Positions 12,216 through 26,764 of a DNA stretch of 64,000 nt are shown here, one piece after another. The DNA is from Tethya wilhelma (Eukaryota > Porifera > Demospongiae > Tethyida > Tethyidae). Position 1 is the stretch's first letter. Every line of letters begins with the position of its first letter. The translations under genes and the position numbers were made by a program. The stretch is taken from positions 2,663,318 through 2,727,317 of the forward strand of contig CAXIPT010000007.1 in NCBI GenBank assembly GCA_964030475.1. The letters are read 5' to 3'. The notes beneath the pieces are model-generated. The model saw only the letters and a program-made list of their open reading frames with translations. It was not told the DNA's origin and did not search any database.

Positions 12216-13326
12216 ATGGCATCACAACTTGAAGCTACTCTCCTTCCACAAAATGAAGCTGGAAAACCAATCCAAGCCGTTTTCTACTCGCCAAGGTTAG
12301 TAACAAACAAATCATATCAGAGTCATATCATGATGATTCAGTCAGGTTGTCGATCTTGCTTGAACGACTTTTATATATGCTAGTCGAGTTGTCTTTTAAT
12401 ATGTTCTAGCATAATTATTAGAGGTCCTTTAGATGTCTAAAGTGACTACATGCATGCTGGGACATCAGTGTAAAATAAATATTGTGTAACTGTCAACTGT
12501 CAAGGCCAGAATGATTTTAATGAAATGTGTTTAATCTTTTCATTTTTATTCACTCTAGTGTGATATATTATTTTACCATTACTATAGTAAAAGTATACTA
12601 GTGACCAACAAACATTGTGCCATAAAGTTGACTTGGAATCAGAGCCCACCAACACATTCTGAGGACTCGGTAAGGACTCAATATGGTGTTTTGACTGGGA
12701 AAATGACACAAGCATTGGAGAGAAAGGGAGTTAGTTTAAAGGACATTTTGAGTGTGATAAGAAATATGGATGAAGCAGCTTTCCAAGCTTGTAGATATGC
12801 TGAAGATATTCCTGACTTTTTTTATGAACTTCATAATTCCCGGCAAGCATCAATGCTACACACACGACCATTGGAGGTCATAAATGAAGCATTCGAGCTT
12901 GATGATTGCCAGAATGACCTAGAGCAGTATTATGAGACTCATTTGATGCCCTATGTGTTAAGTTGTGAGGATCGTGAACAGCTTGTAACTGTTGACCAGA
13001 ACAGAAGTGGTAACAACAAGAAGGGGGTTGTTTTTAACCTTGGCAAAGAATGGAACCTGCTGAGTGAAACAAACCGTCACCAAGTAAAGACTAAGCTAGC
13101 ATTACTACTGGGGAAAAATGTTTGTGATGTCTACATACATAGTCAGGATGATGAAACAAGTGTTAGCGTTCAAGAAAAGAAGAGAAAAGTGAAACAACTT
13201 GAAACGTTACAATGTCATGAGCACTCCAGTCCGAATCATCGACTACCAGTTTCACGTAAACACTTTCGAATTCAATGTTGTAAAAGTGGAGCCATGTGCA
13301 CTGTGCATTCAACCAATAATGAATAA
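12216..13326 (+). CDS. Orphan 272-residue protein
   Basis: Exon 1, 12216-12295 (MASQLEATLLPQNE), joins exon 2, 12588-13326, through a phase-2 intron. The splice gives a smooth open frame (AVFYSPSKSILVTNKHC) and the sum of exons is a multiple of three. The protein has no signal peptide or membrane segment. It is helical and acidic in the middle (EDIPDFFYEL, NDLEQYYETH), with a Lys-rich segment near residue 215 and a Cys/His-rich end. I do not recognise the family. It is divergent from the TRAF-like gene. Confidence 0.6.
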
Positions 13327-15199
13327 TTATTATTTTAGTATTTTGTTTTTCATACTTTCAAAAACATGACATTGTAAATACATAGCCACTGAATATTATT
13401 ATATTAACATTAAATTTTATCAATAATTTGTTGCATGATGTGGTGTATACAGGAGAGTCATATGGAGGATAATGCTTAGATACATATTTTAGCTTACTGG
13501 GATGGTCAAAGTGTCACGATCAATAATCGCATTAATCTGCATCCCATGGCAATGCGCAATAATATAGTTTTAATGTCACCTGCCAATATTGTAGGGGTCA
13601 GCTTATAGCTGCTAGCCCATAAATCATAGAGAATTAAAGCTATATTTATAATTATTAATAATTGTTATGGCAATAAAACTGTATGACAACTTAAGCTAAA
13701 CAGACAAAAGTGATGGTAAAAAAAGAACAGCTGTAAGTAATGTTAGATATAATAAACCAAGAAGAATAACATGAAAGGACTCTATACCGGCATAGGTGTT
13801 GACAAGATCAGATGTAGGGTAATAATACTAGCTTTGATACAACTGACTCAGGCTGTTAGAAGAGAATGGACATCTTCGTTACAAAAAAGAAACAACATAG
13901 GACGATTCACAACTATACTGAGATAAAGCGTTTGTTAGAGGACTACTGATTCAAAATGGTCATTCAAGAGGCAAATATTCAATATCAATAAAATTGACAT
14001 CATTGATGATACTGTTATTACATGACATAATATATTAAGTTATGTGTCTCATGATGACAAGTCAGAGTCACCTAGTGGATCATGACTGATCACTGAATAC
14101 AGCCATGAGGGACCGTGACAGCTCGTGGCTCTGATCTAGACTTCAATGGCATAGCTAGCTGTCACTAGCTATGACTCATTGAGAAAATTTCACTGACATA
14201 GCTTTAGAAGAGCTACCTGTCTGAAAATAAATTAATTGTGAAAGGGTGTGAATGAAATTCAGTGATGAGTGAACAAAGAACAGGCTTAGTCTGGCCAGAA
14301 CAGCACAGCTAGGATATTTATTCCAGGCTACCTACAATTGAGTGAATCCTACAGTGGCATAAATAGCTTACTGTCGACTCACACTGGCATGCCAGTGTCG
14401 ACTGAGAAAAACACGACAACAAAACCCTTTTTATACAAAAATTATCACAGATCAGCATATGTTGGAAAGATCCCTAATCAGCTAATGACGTCTTCAATCC
14501 CTCCCCCCGAACTCGGGGTTGAAAATTCACGTTACGCGGGCAGCTTCAGATTTTGCACATCTGCTGACCTTTGAGACATAACAGTCAGTGGTGGGCGTGG
14601 ACTATGCCCCAAGGAGGGAAGTCCCCTGGGTGTCTCCCTTTGCTGAATAAAGTTGAAATAAAAATAGTCTAGTTTTTTACCAAACAAGGAGAGATATCCT
14701 GATGCAGTAAGGGAGATAACCTGGGAAAATCAGTGCAAGTCAGCACTATCCTATTCATGCATGCATACAGTCAGCACATTCTCAGACGCTGCCACAAACG
14801 TTTGGGTAACAACTAACAATCAAATTACAAATTCTGACTCTGGGAGTCACTGCATGTGGGGATACCGGGTTCAAGTGTAGGCTCCACGCGAGTAAAAATT
14901 TCACTATTAGCCGCATGCAATTGCAATGTCCCCTCACTTTCAGGAAACTCATATAGCACAACTCATTCCATTGCATGAGGGGTGGGGCTCATAGCACATG
15001 TAATAGCTTATAATACAATTAATACTGTATTATGCCAGCATGCAGATCATGATTGTCATGTAAGAAGCAACCAATTGAGTATTCATAACAACCATGCAAA
15101 TAAAAAAAACCTGTCATTAAAGATTACCACACAAGTAAAACAAAAACAAAGAAAATAATTATTGTGATGATGGTATTATGATGATCGATGTTAGTCAGT
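13327..15199. other. Long intergenic region, no gene recognised
   Basis: Between the convergent orphan gene and SEC14-like copy B. AT-rich, with only short ORFs that have no coding character. No clear terminal repeats found by eye. Confidence 0.5.
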
Positions 15200-17209
15200 T
15201 CAAACTGTGGTGGAGACGGAGCTCTGTAGGATCACATGACCTGCACCAGTAGCAGGGCTAGTGGAGCTGGTTCCACTCTGTTCATTAGCCACAGGGGCAA
15301 CCTCGTTAACCTCTGCAACAGCAGTAAGGCTGGACTGACTTGCTTGGGAGATTCTGTCAATCAAATCTTGAGCACAGTCAAAGAATTCATCGCTGTGAGT
15401 GGAACTGGCCAAGATGGAGGTGGTGTCTAGAGTCCCAGAGGGGGGCAGTGTGACATCAGTGTCCGGGGGGAACACCTTTGCATTGTAGAACACCTCCTTT
15501 TGTCTAGCCCAGCTGTAGGAGTTGTCAAACTTTAAGACATCTGTGACGAAAAAACAAATGTACTCTTGTTAAACAGGAGCTTATGAGCATTGTGAAGCAA
15601 CACGATCCCCGTTCCCAAGCTCTCGATTCTCCCCTTTGATCTTTCACTCATGGAAAGGAAGGGGAGTGAAAGATTAAAGGGGGAGAGTCAATTTACGCGC
15701 ACAGCTCAATAACCTACATGTTCCTTCAACTTCACAGATGTGAAAACCAGATTCTGGAACAATATGACACTGCTTTCGGGTCACAGCGACCTAAAGTACA
15801 AGAAAAATCATTATGTGAAAACTACATAATAGACTATTCATCCCATTAAAGAGACCAACAACAACAATTATGCAACTATTGAAGACGATTATGTTCTTAC
15901 CAGTTCTTCTTTCTTCTTCTTTCCCGCCTGAGTCTGGGTCTTGAGGTACACACCAAATGCAATGTCGTACTCATTGGTGACAAACTCCCACTGGAGGACG
16001 CTTCTTGGCTCCTTCACTTCAAAAGTCAGTTTGTGAGCAGCTCCTCTTCCCACAACCACCCTCTCCATCTCCTCTCTACTAGTCTCAGTCAAATTGGTCA
16101 GATAGTACTCTGGAGGCACATCGTAGCCAGGATTGAGCTGTATGGACAACAATGGTCACAAAGTTATTCATGCATTGAATTAATTAATTAGTATGGGATT
16201 TAGCTTGCGAGCCTGGTTAGAGGCCAAACATAGTATTTAGTAGACTAATTTCCCTCCTGGGAATGAGCCACTATCTGCACATGCAAAAATTTGCTTACAT
16301 AATTCGAACACATAGGATCTGGTTCACATCTGGTACCACCATATGCTTGTGGCAGTTGATCAGGACTTATGAACTTCTGAAGTTCTTCCTGCCAGTTACC
16401 TACAGCAAACACACATACAGACATACACATTGTCAATGTCATGAGCACATGAGCAACCAACCAAACATAACAATAATTCACAGTGCACAAACACCACCCA
16501 TGTATAGCATTCAAACTCCAAGTAATAATTCATCCATGGATCATCAATCATACACGTAATACTTACTTCCAAGAATCTGTACTTTCTGTCTGGTTCTTTC
16601 ATCCAGCACTGGCTTCACGAGGTTATAGGCAAGAGGGAAAATGGAAGGAGCTTTGGCAAGAAGAAAGAACAACAGAAAAATAAAATAAAAACCTACTACC
16701 ACTGGCACATATAGTGTTCAGTACCTTTAACTACCAAAACGTTCTTGACTCTCTCTGGAAAGTTCTCCTCACCGAGGTGCAGAAGCTATACAGCATAAAT
16801 ATTTGCATAACCAACTGATATCAATGGTTGCAACAACTAAAGCTTACTGTCTTGACAATCTCAATACTTGGCCAGTGATAGTGTTTCTTGAAACTGAGTC
16901 CTTCAAAATCCACAACAAGGGTGATTGTCTCGATAACACGTCCGTACTGTGTTTACAAACAAGTGCAGGGACATGTAAGTATTAGAGATTATCATTAGTA
17001 TGTAAGGGAATGAAGTAAATCAGTGTAGAAATACAATCACTTCACCTACTGGAGTACTACAAACGAGTATGGGGATTTACAGTATACAGGGGTTAATGTA
17101 GGATGCATTGAGCTCACTACTGGAGTACACAGATGGTTAGGTCTCTTGCCACCAGATCTCAATTCAATTATACTTTCTAATAGCTACCTCCAAATTCAAA
17201 CACTCTACT

Positions 17210-17242
<33 letters not shown>

Positions 17243-18483
17243 CCTCGTAAACCAGGCCCTCCCTGTATGCTGTATATTGCCTCGTGCTTAGCAATAAGTA
17301 TAGTAGGGAAGGCCTGGTTTATGAGGCTACACACACACACACACACAACACAATACTACTTGTAAGTGATGTCAGTACAACACCACACACGACTAACATG
17401 TCTAGAAACTCAAACAATACTAAATCATAGCTTTTACCATATAAAAAACTGATTGACAACCATCATATTCCTCTATACAATGCATTATGTCAAGAGTGTA
17501 TTGATTATGTACTATAGCCAAGTGCTCTGATTTCATCTTATATAACATCCAAGAGCCGTGCAGTACCTTCTGAGAAGCCTCCTTGGCTTTCATCACGGCC
17601 TCCTCCATCGACCTCCATTTGAACATGATGAGGTCCTCCTTCTTTGCTGAGCGATAGAAACCTTCAAATCAAGATCAAATTAGAGTAGTTGCATTATCAA
17701 AGATGCACAGGAAAAGCTTCTCAATGGTAAACAGGATATTGTGCAATGCACCAGTGAACACAACAATAAACACAATAAAATAGGCATTGATACATAATGG
17801 TGAAATTTATTATTAATATTACAGCAGCATCATTAATAGGACAACAATCCTTGTATATAATATAGTATTACTGGTATGCGAATTCAAATTGTATGTTAGT
17901 GTAATCACTGATGGCAAGGCCTTAAATAAACCAATATCAGTTATTGTTATTCAAACAATCAAACCACATTGCTGAGTTGTACAAACACAGCGGACTAATG
18001 ATCACAATTTACATATACCTTTGATATCCAAAGTGCCAACATTGTCGTACCAAACTGGATGACCATCTCTGTCTTCACCAAAGTAACCACCCGGGGCAAA
18101 CTTTAGCAGCACCTCAGGTGGAGTGTAATCTTGAAGTATAGTGTCAGCTTGGTACTTGGCTCTTTGTACCATATGCTATATGGACGGTCAATGTGTATGT
18201 GTATGTGTCACAGAGTGTGTGAGTGAATGATTCCATTGTGCATGCACATTAAGTACGATTGTTTGCGTGTGCCATTGAATAGAAGGTGTCTGTGAGAGTA
18301 CATTTTTCTTACATTTCTCAACATGGCCTCGGCCTTCCTGACGTCAAACCTTCTTGCTCTCAGCCATCTCAGATAGAAGTAGTCGTCATCCTCTGGCTTG
18401 TTCTGAATGTCAGCCACAGCTGCCTTGAATTTACTCAGAGCCTCTTCTTGTTGAGGACTCAGATCACCAACGTGACCACTCAT
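15200..18483 (-). CDS. SEC14L: SEC14-like lipid-binding protein, copy B (CRAL-TRIO + GOLD)
   Basis: Ten exons (18483-18313, 18175-18019, 17661-17567, 16946-16848, 16785-16725, 16650-16567, 16399-16299, 16137-15901, 15790-15718, 15540-15200) join in frame to 472 residues. Intron positions and phases equal those of copy A. CRAL_TRIO_N ([17 protein letters not shown]), CRAL-TRIO ([23 protein letters not shown]) and GOLD ([15 protein letters not shown]) are intact. Exons 1 and 8 are almost identical to copy A at DNA and protein level, while the other exons are clearly diverged, pointing to patchy gene conversion. The Ser/Thr-rich tail differs from copy A. The start lies 558 bases from the start of copy C on the other strand. 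Confidence 0.9.
15623..15694. repeat. Short inverted repeat in SEC14-like copy B
   Basis: ATTCTCCCCTTTGATCTTTC... at about 15630 and its near inverse GAAAGATTAAAGGGGGAGAG at about 15676 form a hairpin in the last intron of copy B. Confidence 0.6.
17241..17328. mobile_element. Palindromic element (TAGCCTCGT family) flanked by CA runs
   Basis: AGCCTCGTAAACCAGGCCCT (17241) and its inverse AAGGCCTGGTTTATGAGGCT (ends 17328) enclose about 40 bases. It lies in an intron of SEC14-like copy B, with (CA)n at both outer edges. Confidence 0.65.
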
Positions 18484-19041
18484 TTTTTGAATAACTTTCA
18501 GCACCTGAAGCAAGCTAATTATCATAAATTTATAGTAAACACTTTATAATAGACCGCAAAAGCTAATTGTTGGCAATAATATAACTATGCATATCTACAC
18601 GCTACACATATTAGCTCAAAATACCTTTGTATCTTACTCGATCGTTCAGAGCTTCTCTCTTGTGTCTTTGACGTGGAAGTGTTTACATTGTAGCTTTTTA
18701 TGATGTAATTATGACGTAATTCGTTATTCTCATTTCCTGAAGCAGAAGCATCATCTTACTCACTGAGACAGAACATGTAGGCTGGCTGAACCAGTGAACC
18801 AAGAGGATTTTGATGAGTGTAAGCGAATATTTAAGTCAAGAGGTTGCAGACCCGCTGGAAGGCAGGCTGCCACAGTGAATGTGTGCATGCAGTGAAGTGA
18901 AGCAAGACCAGGAAGTGTTTGAGGATGTGTCATAGGAATGTGTGCAAAACTTACAAACGTGGTTTTCGTCACACAGGTTCTTGTTGAAGGCCTTGTGGAA
19001 GCATATTGCGATAGGCAGGCCCACTGTGTCTGTACTGAACA
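18484..19041. promoter_or_regulatory. Divergent region between SEC14-like copies B and C
   Basis: The start codons at 18483 (minus) and 19042 (plus) are 558 bases apart, with no other gene between them. The arrangement suggests inverted duplication of one ancestral gene and possible co-regulation. Two TGA(C/T)GTAA-type motifs lie near 18700-18720. Confidence 0.4.
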
Positions 19042-21962
19042 ATGAATGGACATCCTGGAAGCCTCACTCCATCTCAAGATGAAGCTTTGAAGAAGGTTGG
19101 AGGACCATAAATATAAATATTATAGTGATGTCATGAAGGCTATGCTTGCTAGTTGGTGGCAGTTTGCTAGTATATAATAGCCAGTAAAGGCATATGTAGT
19201 GTATAACTTCACTAAACTTAAAAGGCATGCTGCAACTTCACTTACACCACACACACACTCACTGACTCAAACAGCTTCGAGAGTTGGTGTCAGACATACC
19301 AGACCACCCAGAGAATGATGACTACTACTATCTGAGATGGCTGAGAGGTCAGAGAATAAAACCTATACATAGCGATAGCATATCAATTGTTTTCTTCTCT
19401 GTTATGCACACACACACACAGCAAGGAGTTTTAATGTTGAAAAGGCAGAGAAAATGCTCAGAAATGTACGTACATTGGTTGATCATTATTTCATTCATGC
19501 TAGCTAGCATAGATCTGTATCTGACTGAATGGTTTTGTTAATTGTGCGTAACTTTCACGTCATGCCTGCATTTATATTATACCAATGCCCTGGTAGGTTA
19601 GTGACTCCTCACAATGAAAGTATGTGTGAGGAGGAGTGTAAACAAACAGAATCAGTTGATTTTCAACTCTTGTTGTGTACTGTAACAGCTGATATCAGTT
19701 ATTACCAGTATATCTGTACAACTGATCTGAAACTGTTGTAGGCTTCAAATTACTGTATACACATACAGTACCAACCCCAGTAGTGTGCTTTACCTAACTC
19801 CACTTGTGCCCCCCTCTCTATATATAGCATATTGAGTTCAGACAGAAGATGGGCTGTGATACCATACTGGAGGATTGGAACCCTCCTGAGGTTCTCAGGA
19901 AGTGTTTTCCTGGAGGTTTCTTTGGCGAGGACAGAGAAGGAAGCCCAGTGTGGTATGACAACATGGGAAATCTAGACTTCAAAGGTATGTGCTCATAGTA
20001 CTGTACAGTCACATTCTTGCACAGTTTCAACATAGGCAATAGTAGCAGCTAGGAAGCCCAGCTGTATTGTTTTCATGGTTACATTGACATTGAGGAGATC
20101 TGTATGTATTCATGGCTATATTTGTATGACATCATTGTGTGTGTTTAGGGTTATACAGAGCTGCTAAGAAGGAGGACATATTTAAGTTAAAAGTGTGTCA
20201 TTTGGAGACAACCATCAGAGAGTGCAAGAAACACTCAGAAAAGGTATACAATGACAAGATGTGTACATTTGTTCTAGCTTTTAGACTCTAACAACACTCA
20301 ATGCATCCGAGCATCAATTGTACACGTGTTCTACTGTGTGTGTATCACTATTGTTCTTCTCCCCACACAGCATGGCAGGCACATAGAGAGTGTCACATCT
20401 GTCATCAACCTGGAGAACCTCTCCTATCGAAGGCACTACCACTGGCCCTCCATCACCATCTTCAGAGAGCTACTGGCAATGTTTGAGGCCAACTATCCTG
20501 AGAGAACCAAACGCATCATTGTAGTGAATGCACCAAAGGTGTTTCCAGTGGCCTACAATCTCATTAGGCCTTTTATGGACGAACACACTAGAGAGAAAAT
20601 TGTTGTTCTTGGAGGTATGTTACGTGTGTGAGTGTGTGTCTGTCTGTCTCCTGGTGATTGTGTAGGCACTAATGTTCATGTATTGTAGTTGATTAGCTGG
20701 GGGGAAGTTTACTGTACTTTGACATAGTGAATCGGCGTTTTACAATAGCTTCTATGTACAATTATACTGGTACAGTTGTAATGGAACGTTCTTTTGAGTA
20801 TTTCTGTAATGTCCTTGGAGTATTTAATGTTCAAGAGGGAAAGGTTTAGCCTGTATACTAGTGTTTTCTTTCACTTTGCAACAAACAAAAGAGAAAGCTG
20901 TGGTTTATGAAACAGAGTGAAACTGCTATAAAGGTATTGTACATCCCACTTATACATTGACTGTGCAGGTAACTTACAAGAGAGTATTCAGAAGTACATC
21001 AGTCTCGACCAGCTACCCCAAGCACTGGGAGGGACACGATGTGAACCAGATCCATGGTGCACGGACTATGTAAGAGGAAAATAACTTAGTTCTTCACACA
21101 TACACTCTCAACCATGCATGTAGCAATTGTACACCCTCTTTGGCCTCACCAATGCTTTACTTTAACTACACTCCAATTATATCTGCCATGAAATGACAAT
21201 GTGTCTTTATTGTGTTTAATTTTCCACAGTCTTGACTACTTGTTGGTTAAGTATACTATTGATCTCTCCCCTCTTATAATGCCCACCTAGCTTGGCATCA
21301 ATAAGGTTTATAAATGAGATCATAGGAACTTTACCAATTAATGTTGGCATTCTTTCAGCTACCACTGATCACACTCATCCAATGGCAACTCACCACCACC
21401 TGCTTCTCATTACTCACAATAGCTGTGTTTATTCCCCCATAATGACAGGGGTGGTCCCTCCGATATGCTCTGTAATAGCTTGCTAAACTAACATTTCTTA
21501 CTGTTGATCGACCATCATTATAATTTAAGGTCTTGCTCTGCCCAATGACTGTCATTTTTATCACAGTTGTAGCTGTAGAACAGTCGTTAAAGTCAGTCAA
21601 GCTCATCACAAATGACATCATACATAATTATATTGCTAGTCGTACAAGATCATGTACTACACGGTCTTTGATCTGAATGAAAATTTAAGGTGGTCAAGAT
21701 CTTGAGCCTGGTACTTTTCCTTGTGTGTGTGTCCCTACAGATCACCCCTGGCTGTGACGTGCCAGTGGAGTACTATCTCACTAACCTCACTGAGACTGAC
21801 AAGGAGGACATGGAGAGGGTCGTTGTGAGAAGAGGGGGCTATCATGAGCTGGAGTACGAGGTCACCACCCCTGGATCTGTCTTGAGGTATTTGCTGGCAC
21901 AAATTGTGTTTGTGTTTGTGTGAGTATTTTATGAGATGAGTGTTGATTTATGAGCTACATGN

Positions 21963-22006
<44 letters not shown>

Positions 22007-23529
22007 GTGTGTGCGTATGTGTATGTGTGTGCGTGTGTGTGTGTGTGTGTAACACTTAAGACTACAAATAGTTATTATGGTAAACTACATAGATTCTACA
22101 AAATGGGTATGATACATACACACATACTGTTAGTGTTAGTCTCTCTTTTGTGTAGGTGGGAGTTTATCAGTACTGACTATGACATCAACTTTGGCTGGTA
22201 TCTCAGATCGAGCAATTCTGTGAGAAGAACAAGCTTGTCACCAGACTACTCTAAAGAAATGCTAGAAGTGGTGAGTGCATAATTCAATGGCTTAGAACTA
22301 TTTTAGTAACTGACAACAGCTATGTGATTGAACCCATGGCAAGATTTCTGTAGTATCATATGCATGTTCTTATCTTCCTCAAAAGTGACCACCATCTACA
22401 ATACATATGCTGTCAAGGGGCGGCAACTCCCAAATGCTCTGTACTTGTGACAGTCAAGATCTTGACCATTCTAAATTTTGAATTTGACCCTTGACCAGGG
22501 CTAAAATTTGAGCTTGACCGTTGACTGTAGCTGTGGTATGACATCATTTTGATGACCTTTACCAATTTGACAGTTCTAAAATTTATTTTGATCGTTCTAA
22601 AGTTTTATTTTGACCGTTGACCAGCACTAAAATCTCACTTTGACCATTGACCGTCATCTTGACCGTGCTCACAGCCACAAGTACAGAGCATATGGGAGTC
22701 ACCGCCCCTTGATACTGTGTAGAAGCTTGTCCTTGAAAACTGTGGTCAACGTAGCTGTGCCTTTAATTCCTCAAAGTATTAACTTTTGTTGAGGACAGTT
22801 TCATCAAGCTAGCTCTGCCCATTCAGCTCAAAGCTCATAGTCTGAACTGTGATTCTTATTGTTGCCCACTGTCTGTAGGTGCCATCTCAGCGAGCTAGGA
22901 GTCACATTGAGCCTGAGAGTGGTGTCTACCAATGTCATGTGGAGGGGAAGTGTGAGTAGAATTATGCATCTTGATTTGTTGGCATTTACCTTTGTATACC
23001 TGTCTCTCTGTGTTTCACTATGTACATATGTACACTTTACAATTGTCAATTGAAACTCACATGAAGGGATTGATAGAACCTAGCTTTCTGTATAAAGAAA
23101 TGTTTCACCCTTTATTCTATAAGTAAAGCACTAAGCATTTTGTGCTGGAATGGCACACATATTTATAGTCTTTCTCCAGCATTCCACCAACTTCTGTAGC
23201 CACTAGCTGTTACTGCACCTAAATTTTTTTGCTTGCTCACCATTATTCTACAAGCAAAACACTAAGCTAATAGTGCAACCAGCTACCGCCCATTTTCTCT
23301 AAGCACCCCACCCAACTTTTGTAGCCATTATAGCTGTTACTGCACCTTTAAATTTTTGCTTGTAGATGTCCTAAAGTTTGACAACACCTACAGTTGGACA
23401 CGATCGAAGGAAGTGTTCTATTGTGTTGAAGTAATGCCCCCAGCACCTCAAGAGACCCCTGCAGGGGACCAACCCCTTGAGTCAGCCAGCGATGAAGACG
23501 GGTTCTTTGACTGCACAAATGAGGCATAA
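19042..23529 (+). CDS. SEC14L: SEC14-like lipid-binding protein, copy C (CRAL-TRIO + GOLD)
   Basis: Eleven exons: 19042-19095, 19275-19347, 19422-19465, 19828-19984, 20149-20243, 20371-20614, 20969-21069, 21741-21886, 22156-22270, 22879-22951 and 23366-23529. They join in frame to 421 residues. Domains match copies A and B: CRAL_TRIO_N (YYLRWL), CRAL-TRIO ([20 protein letters not shown]) and GOLD ([15 protein letters not shown]). The gene structure differs. The single first exon of A/B (171 nt) is split into three (54+73+44 nt). Three middle exons of A/B are fused into one of 244 nt. The GOLD exon is split in two. The acidic tail is short. An N lies in the TG tract of one intron. Confidence 0.9.
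21963..22050. repeat. (TG)n microsatellite with flanking N
   Basis: Imperfect TG run in the intron between exons 8 and 9 of SEC14-like copy C. It begins right after the N at 21962, so its true length is unknown. Confidence 0.9.
22413..22716. mobile_element. MITE-like element with ~38-bp terminal inverted repeats
   Basis: The left end AAGGGGCGGCAACTCCCA...GCTCTGTACTTGTG (from 22415) is the near-exact inverse of the right end at 22675-22714. The inside is a set of degenerate TTGACCGTTGACCA-type repeats spaced about 40-60 bases. There is no coding capacity. It sits in the intron between exons 9 and 10 of SEC14-like copy C. The superfamily is unknown; no clean target duplication was seen. Confidence 0.6.
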
Positions 23530-23997
23530 TCTTAAAATTTTACTATGTGTGTGGAACTAAATATAATTGTTGCAATTGTTATATGGATGCTTGTGCTTGA
23601 GCTAGAAAAGCTCAAGTGGTATATAGGATTTGTTTGTGCCCTATGTTAATTTTTAAAATTTTTATATCACATGTACTCATGCATTATTATTATAAAGATC
23701 ATCTTCAGGTTCTAAATACCCAACAGTCATGCATACATGCACATAACATAATATGCACTACTTCCAAATTCTGCACCATACCCTTTGCTTATAATAACAA
23801 CAATAATATTATTATTGAAACAACTATTGTAAACATGAATTCAGTTTTTTGATCATGGCCGGGACATTGTAAAATGAGTAAAGGTCAAATTAAGGTGTGA
23901 GTCTGGGTTACAATTTGCATGTACTGCAACAAGCATAATAATGATGTCAATTTATTGTTGACTCACATGCTATAACTGCATGACATTTGTGCATATG
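23530..23997. other. Convergent spacer between SEC14-like copy C and ESS2
   Basis: AT-rich spacer of 468 bases between two convergent stop codons. It probably holds both polyadenylation sites. No ORF or repeat of note. Confidence 0.5.
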
Positions 23998-26192
<2,195 letters not shown>

Positions 26193-26328
26193 CAAAAACA
26201 AAAACGGTAAGGTGACGTTGTAGCTCTGGTTGTATTGAAAGGTCAAATGACATAATTGTGCTGAATCTGCAAAAAAAATTGTGCACCTGATAATCACGTG
26301 ACTATACAAGCCAAGAAGAACTGAAATT
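26193..26328. promoter_or_regulatory. 136-bp divergent promoter region carrying an interspersed repeat copy
   Basis: It lies between the ESS2 start (minus) and the ATG at 26329 (plus). Bases 26200-26280 are a copy of the interspersed repeat also found at 39190-39262 and, inverted, at 54039-54138 (shared GACGTTGT, TTGAAAGGTCAAA and GTGCTGAATCTGCAAAA). Almost all of the intergenic DNA is thus repeat-derived, or the repeat is a dispersed promoter module. A TCACGTGA E-box-like palindrome lies at about 26294-26301. Confidence 0.5.
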
Positions 26329-26697
26329 ATGCCTGCAGTTAGCACAGGGGCTGTCGTAGCAGTCGTTACCCTTTCAATTGTTGCTATAGCAGTTGTCGTT
26401 GTGGCAGCCACTTCTGCTGTGATAGGAGGTGAGAAAAAACCTACTCAGAGTTCTGGACGTAATCGTCGTCGCCGTGGCCAACTACGAAGACATTACACAT
26501 GTACCAGCCCTTCCGAATCACTTCCTATACAACTTCATCCAGGTTCTCAGCACCTGGAAAACGACGGCATACCCCTTGACAGTATACCGCCAGGGCGTCC
26601 CAAATCATCTACTGTTGAGTTTCATCGGCAGCAAAATTCTGTGAGGAGCAACCATGTTTCACAACGAAGTCGGCACAGTATAATAGTTAATACTTGA
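26329..26697 (+). CDS. Small protein with N-terminal membrane anchor (or first exon of the caspase-like gene)
   Basis: ORF of 122 residues from the ATG at 26329. Residues 7-32 are a hydrophobic helix (AVVAVVTLSIVAIAVVVV) followed by a basic Arg-rich stretch, which predicts a signal anchor with a cytosolic basic tail. A good donor (G|GTGAGA) at 26428 lies just after the membrane helix. If used, it can splice in phase to an acceptor at 26764 (GCGCAG|AT) and feed the caspase-like exons. The sequence cannot tell whether the unit is a separate gene or the first exon. Confidence 0.45.
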   Translation: MPAVSTGAVVAVVTLSIVAIAVVVVAATSAVIGGEKKPTQSSGRNRRRRGQLRRHYTCTSPSESLPIQLHPGSQHLENDGIPLDSIPPGRPKSSTVEFHRQQNSVRSNHVSQRSRHSIIVNT

Positions 26698-26764
26698 TCT
26701 AATCAGAGATTATACTGTATAATCATTGCTTCAAGTGGTGGTTCACTTCCTCCTAGTGGCGCAG

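Noticed and set aside
14850..14890. GGGTTCAAG similar to a tRNA B box
   Set aside because: No A box or cloverleaf could be drawn around it.
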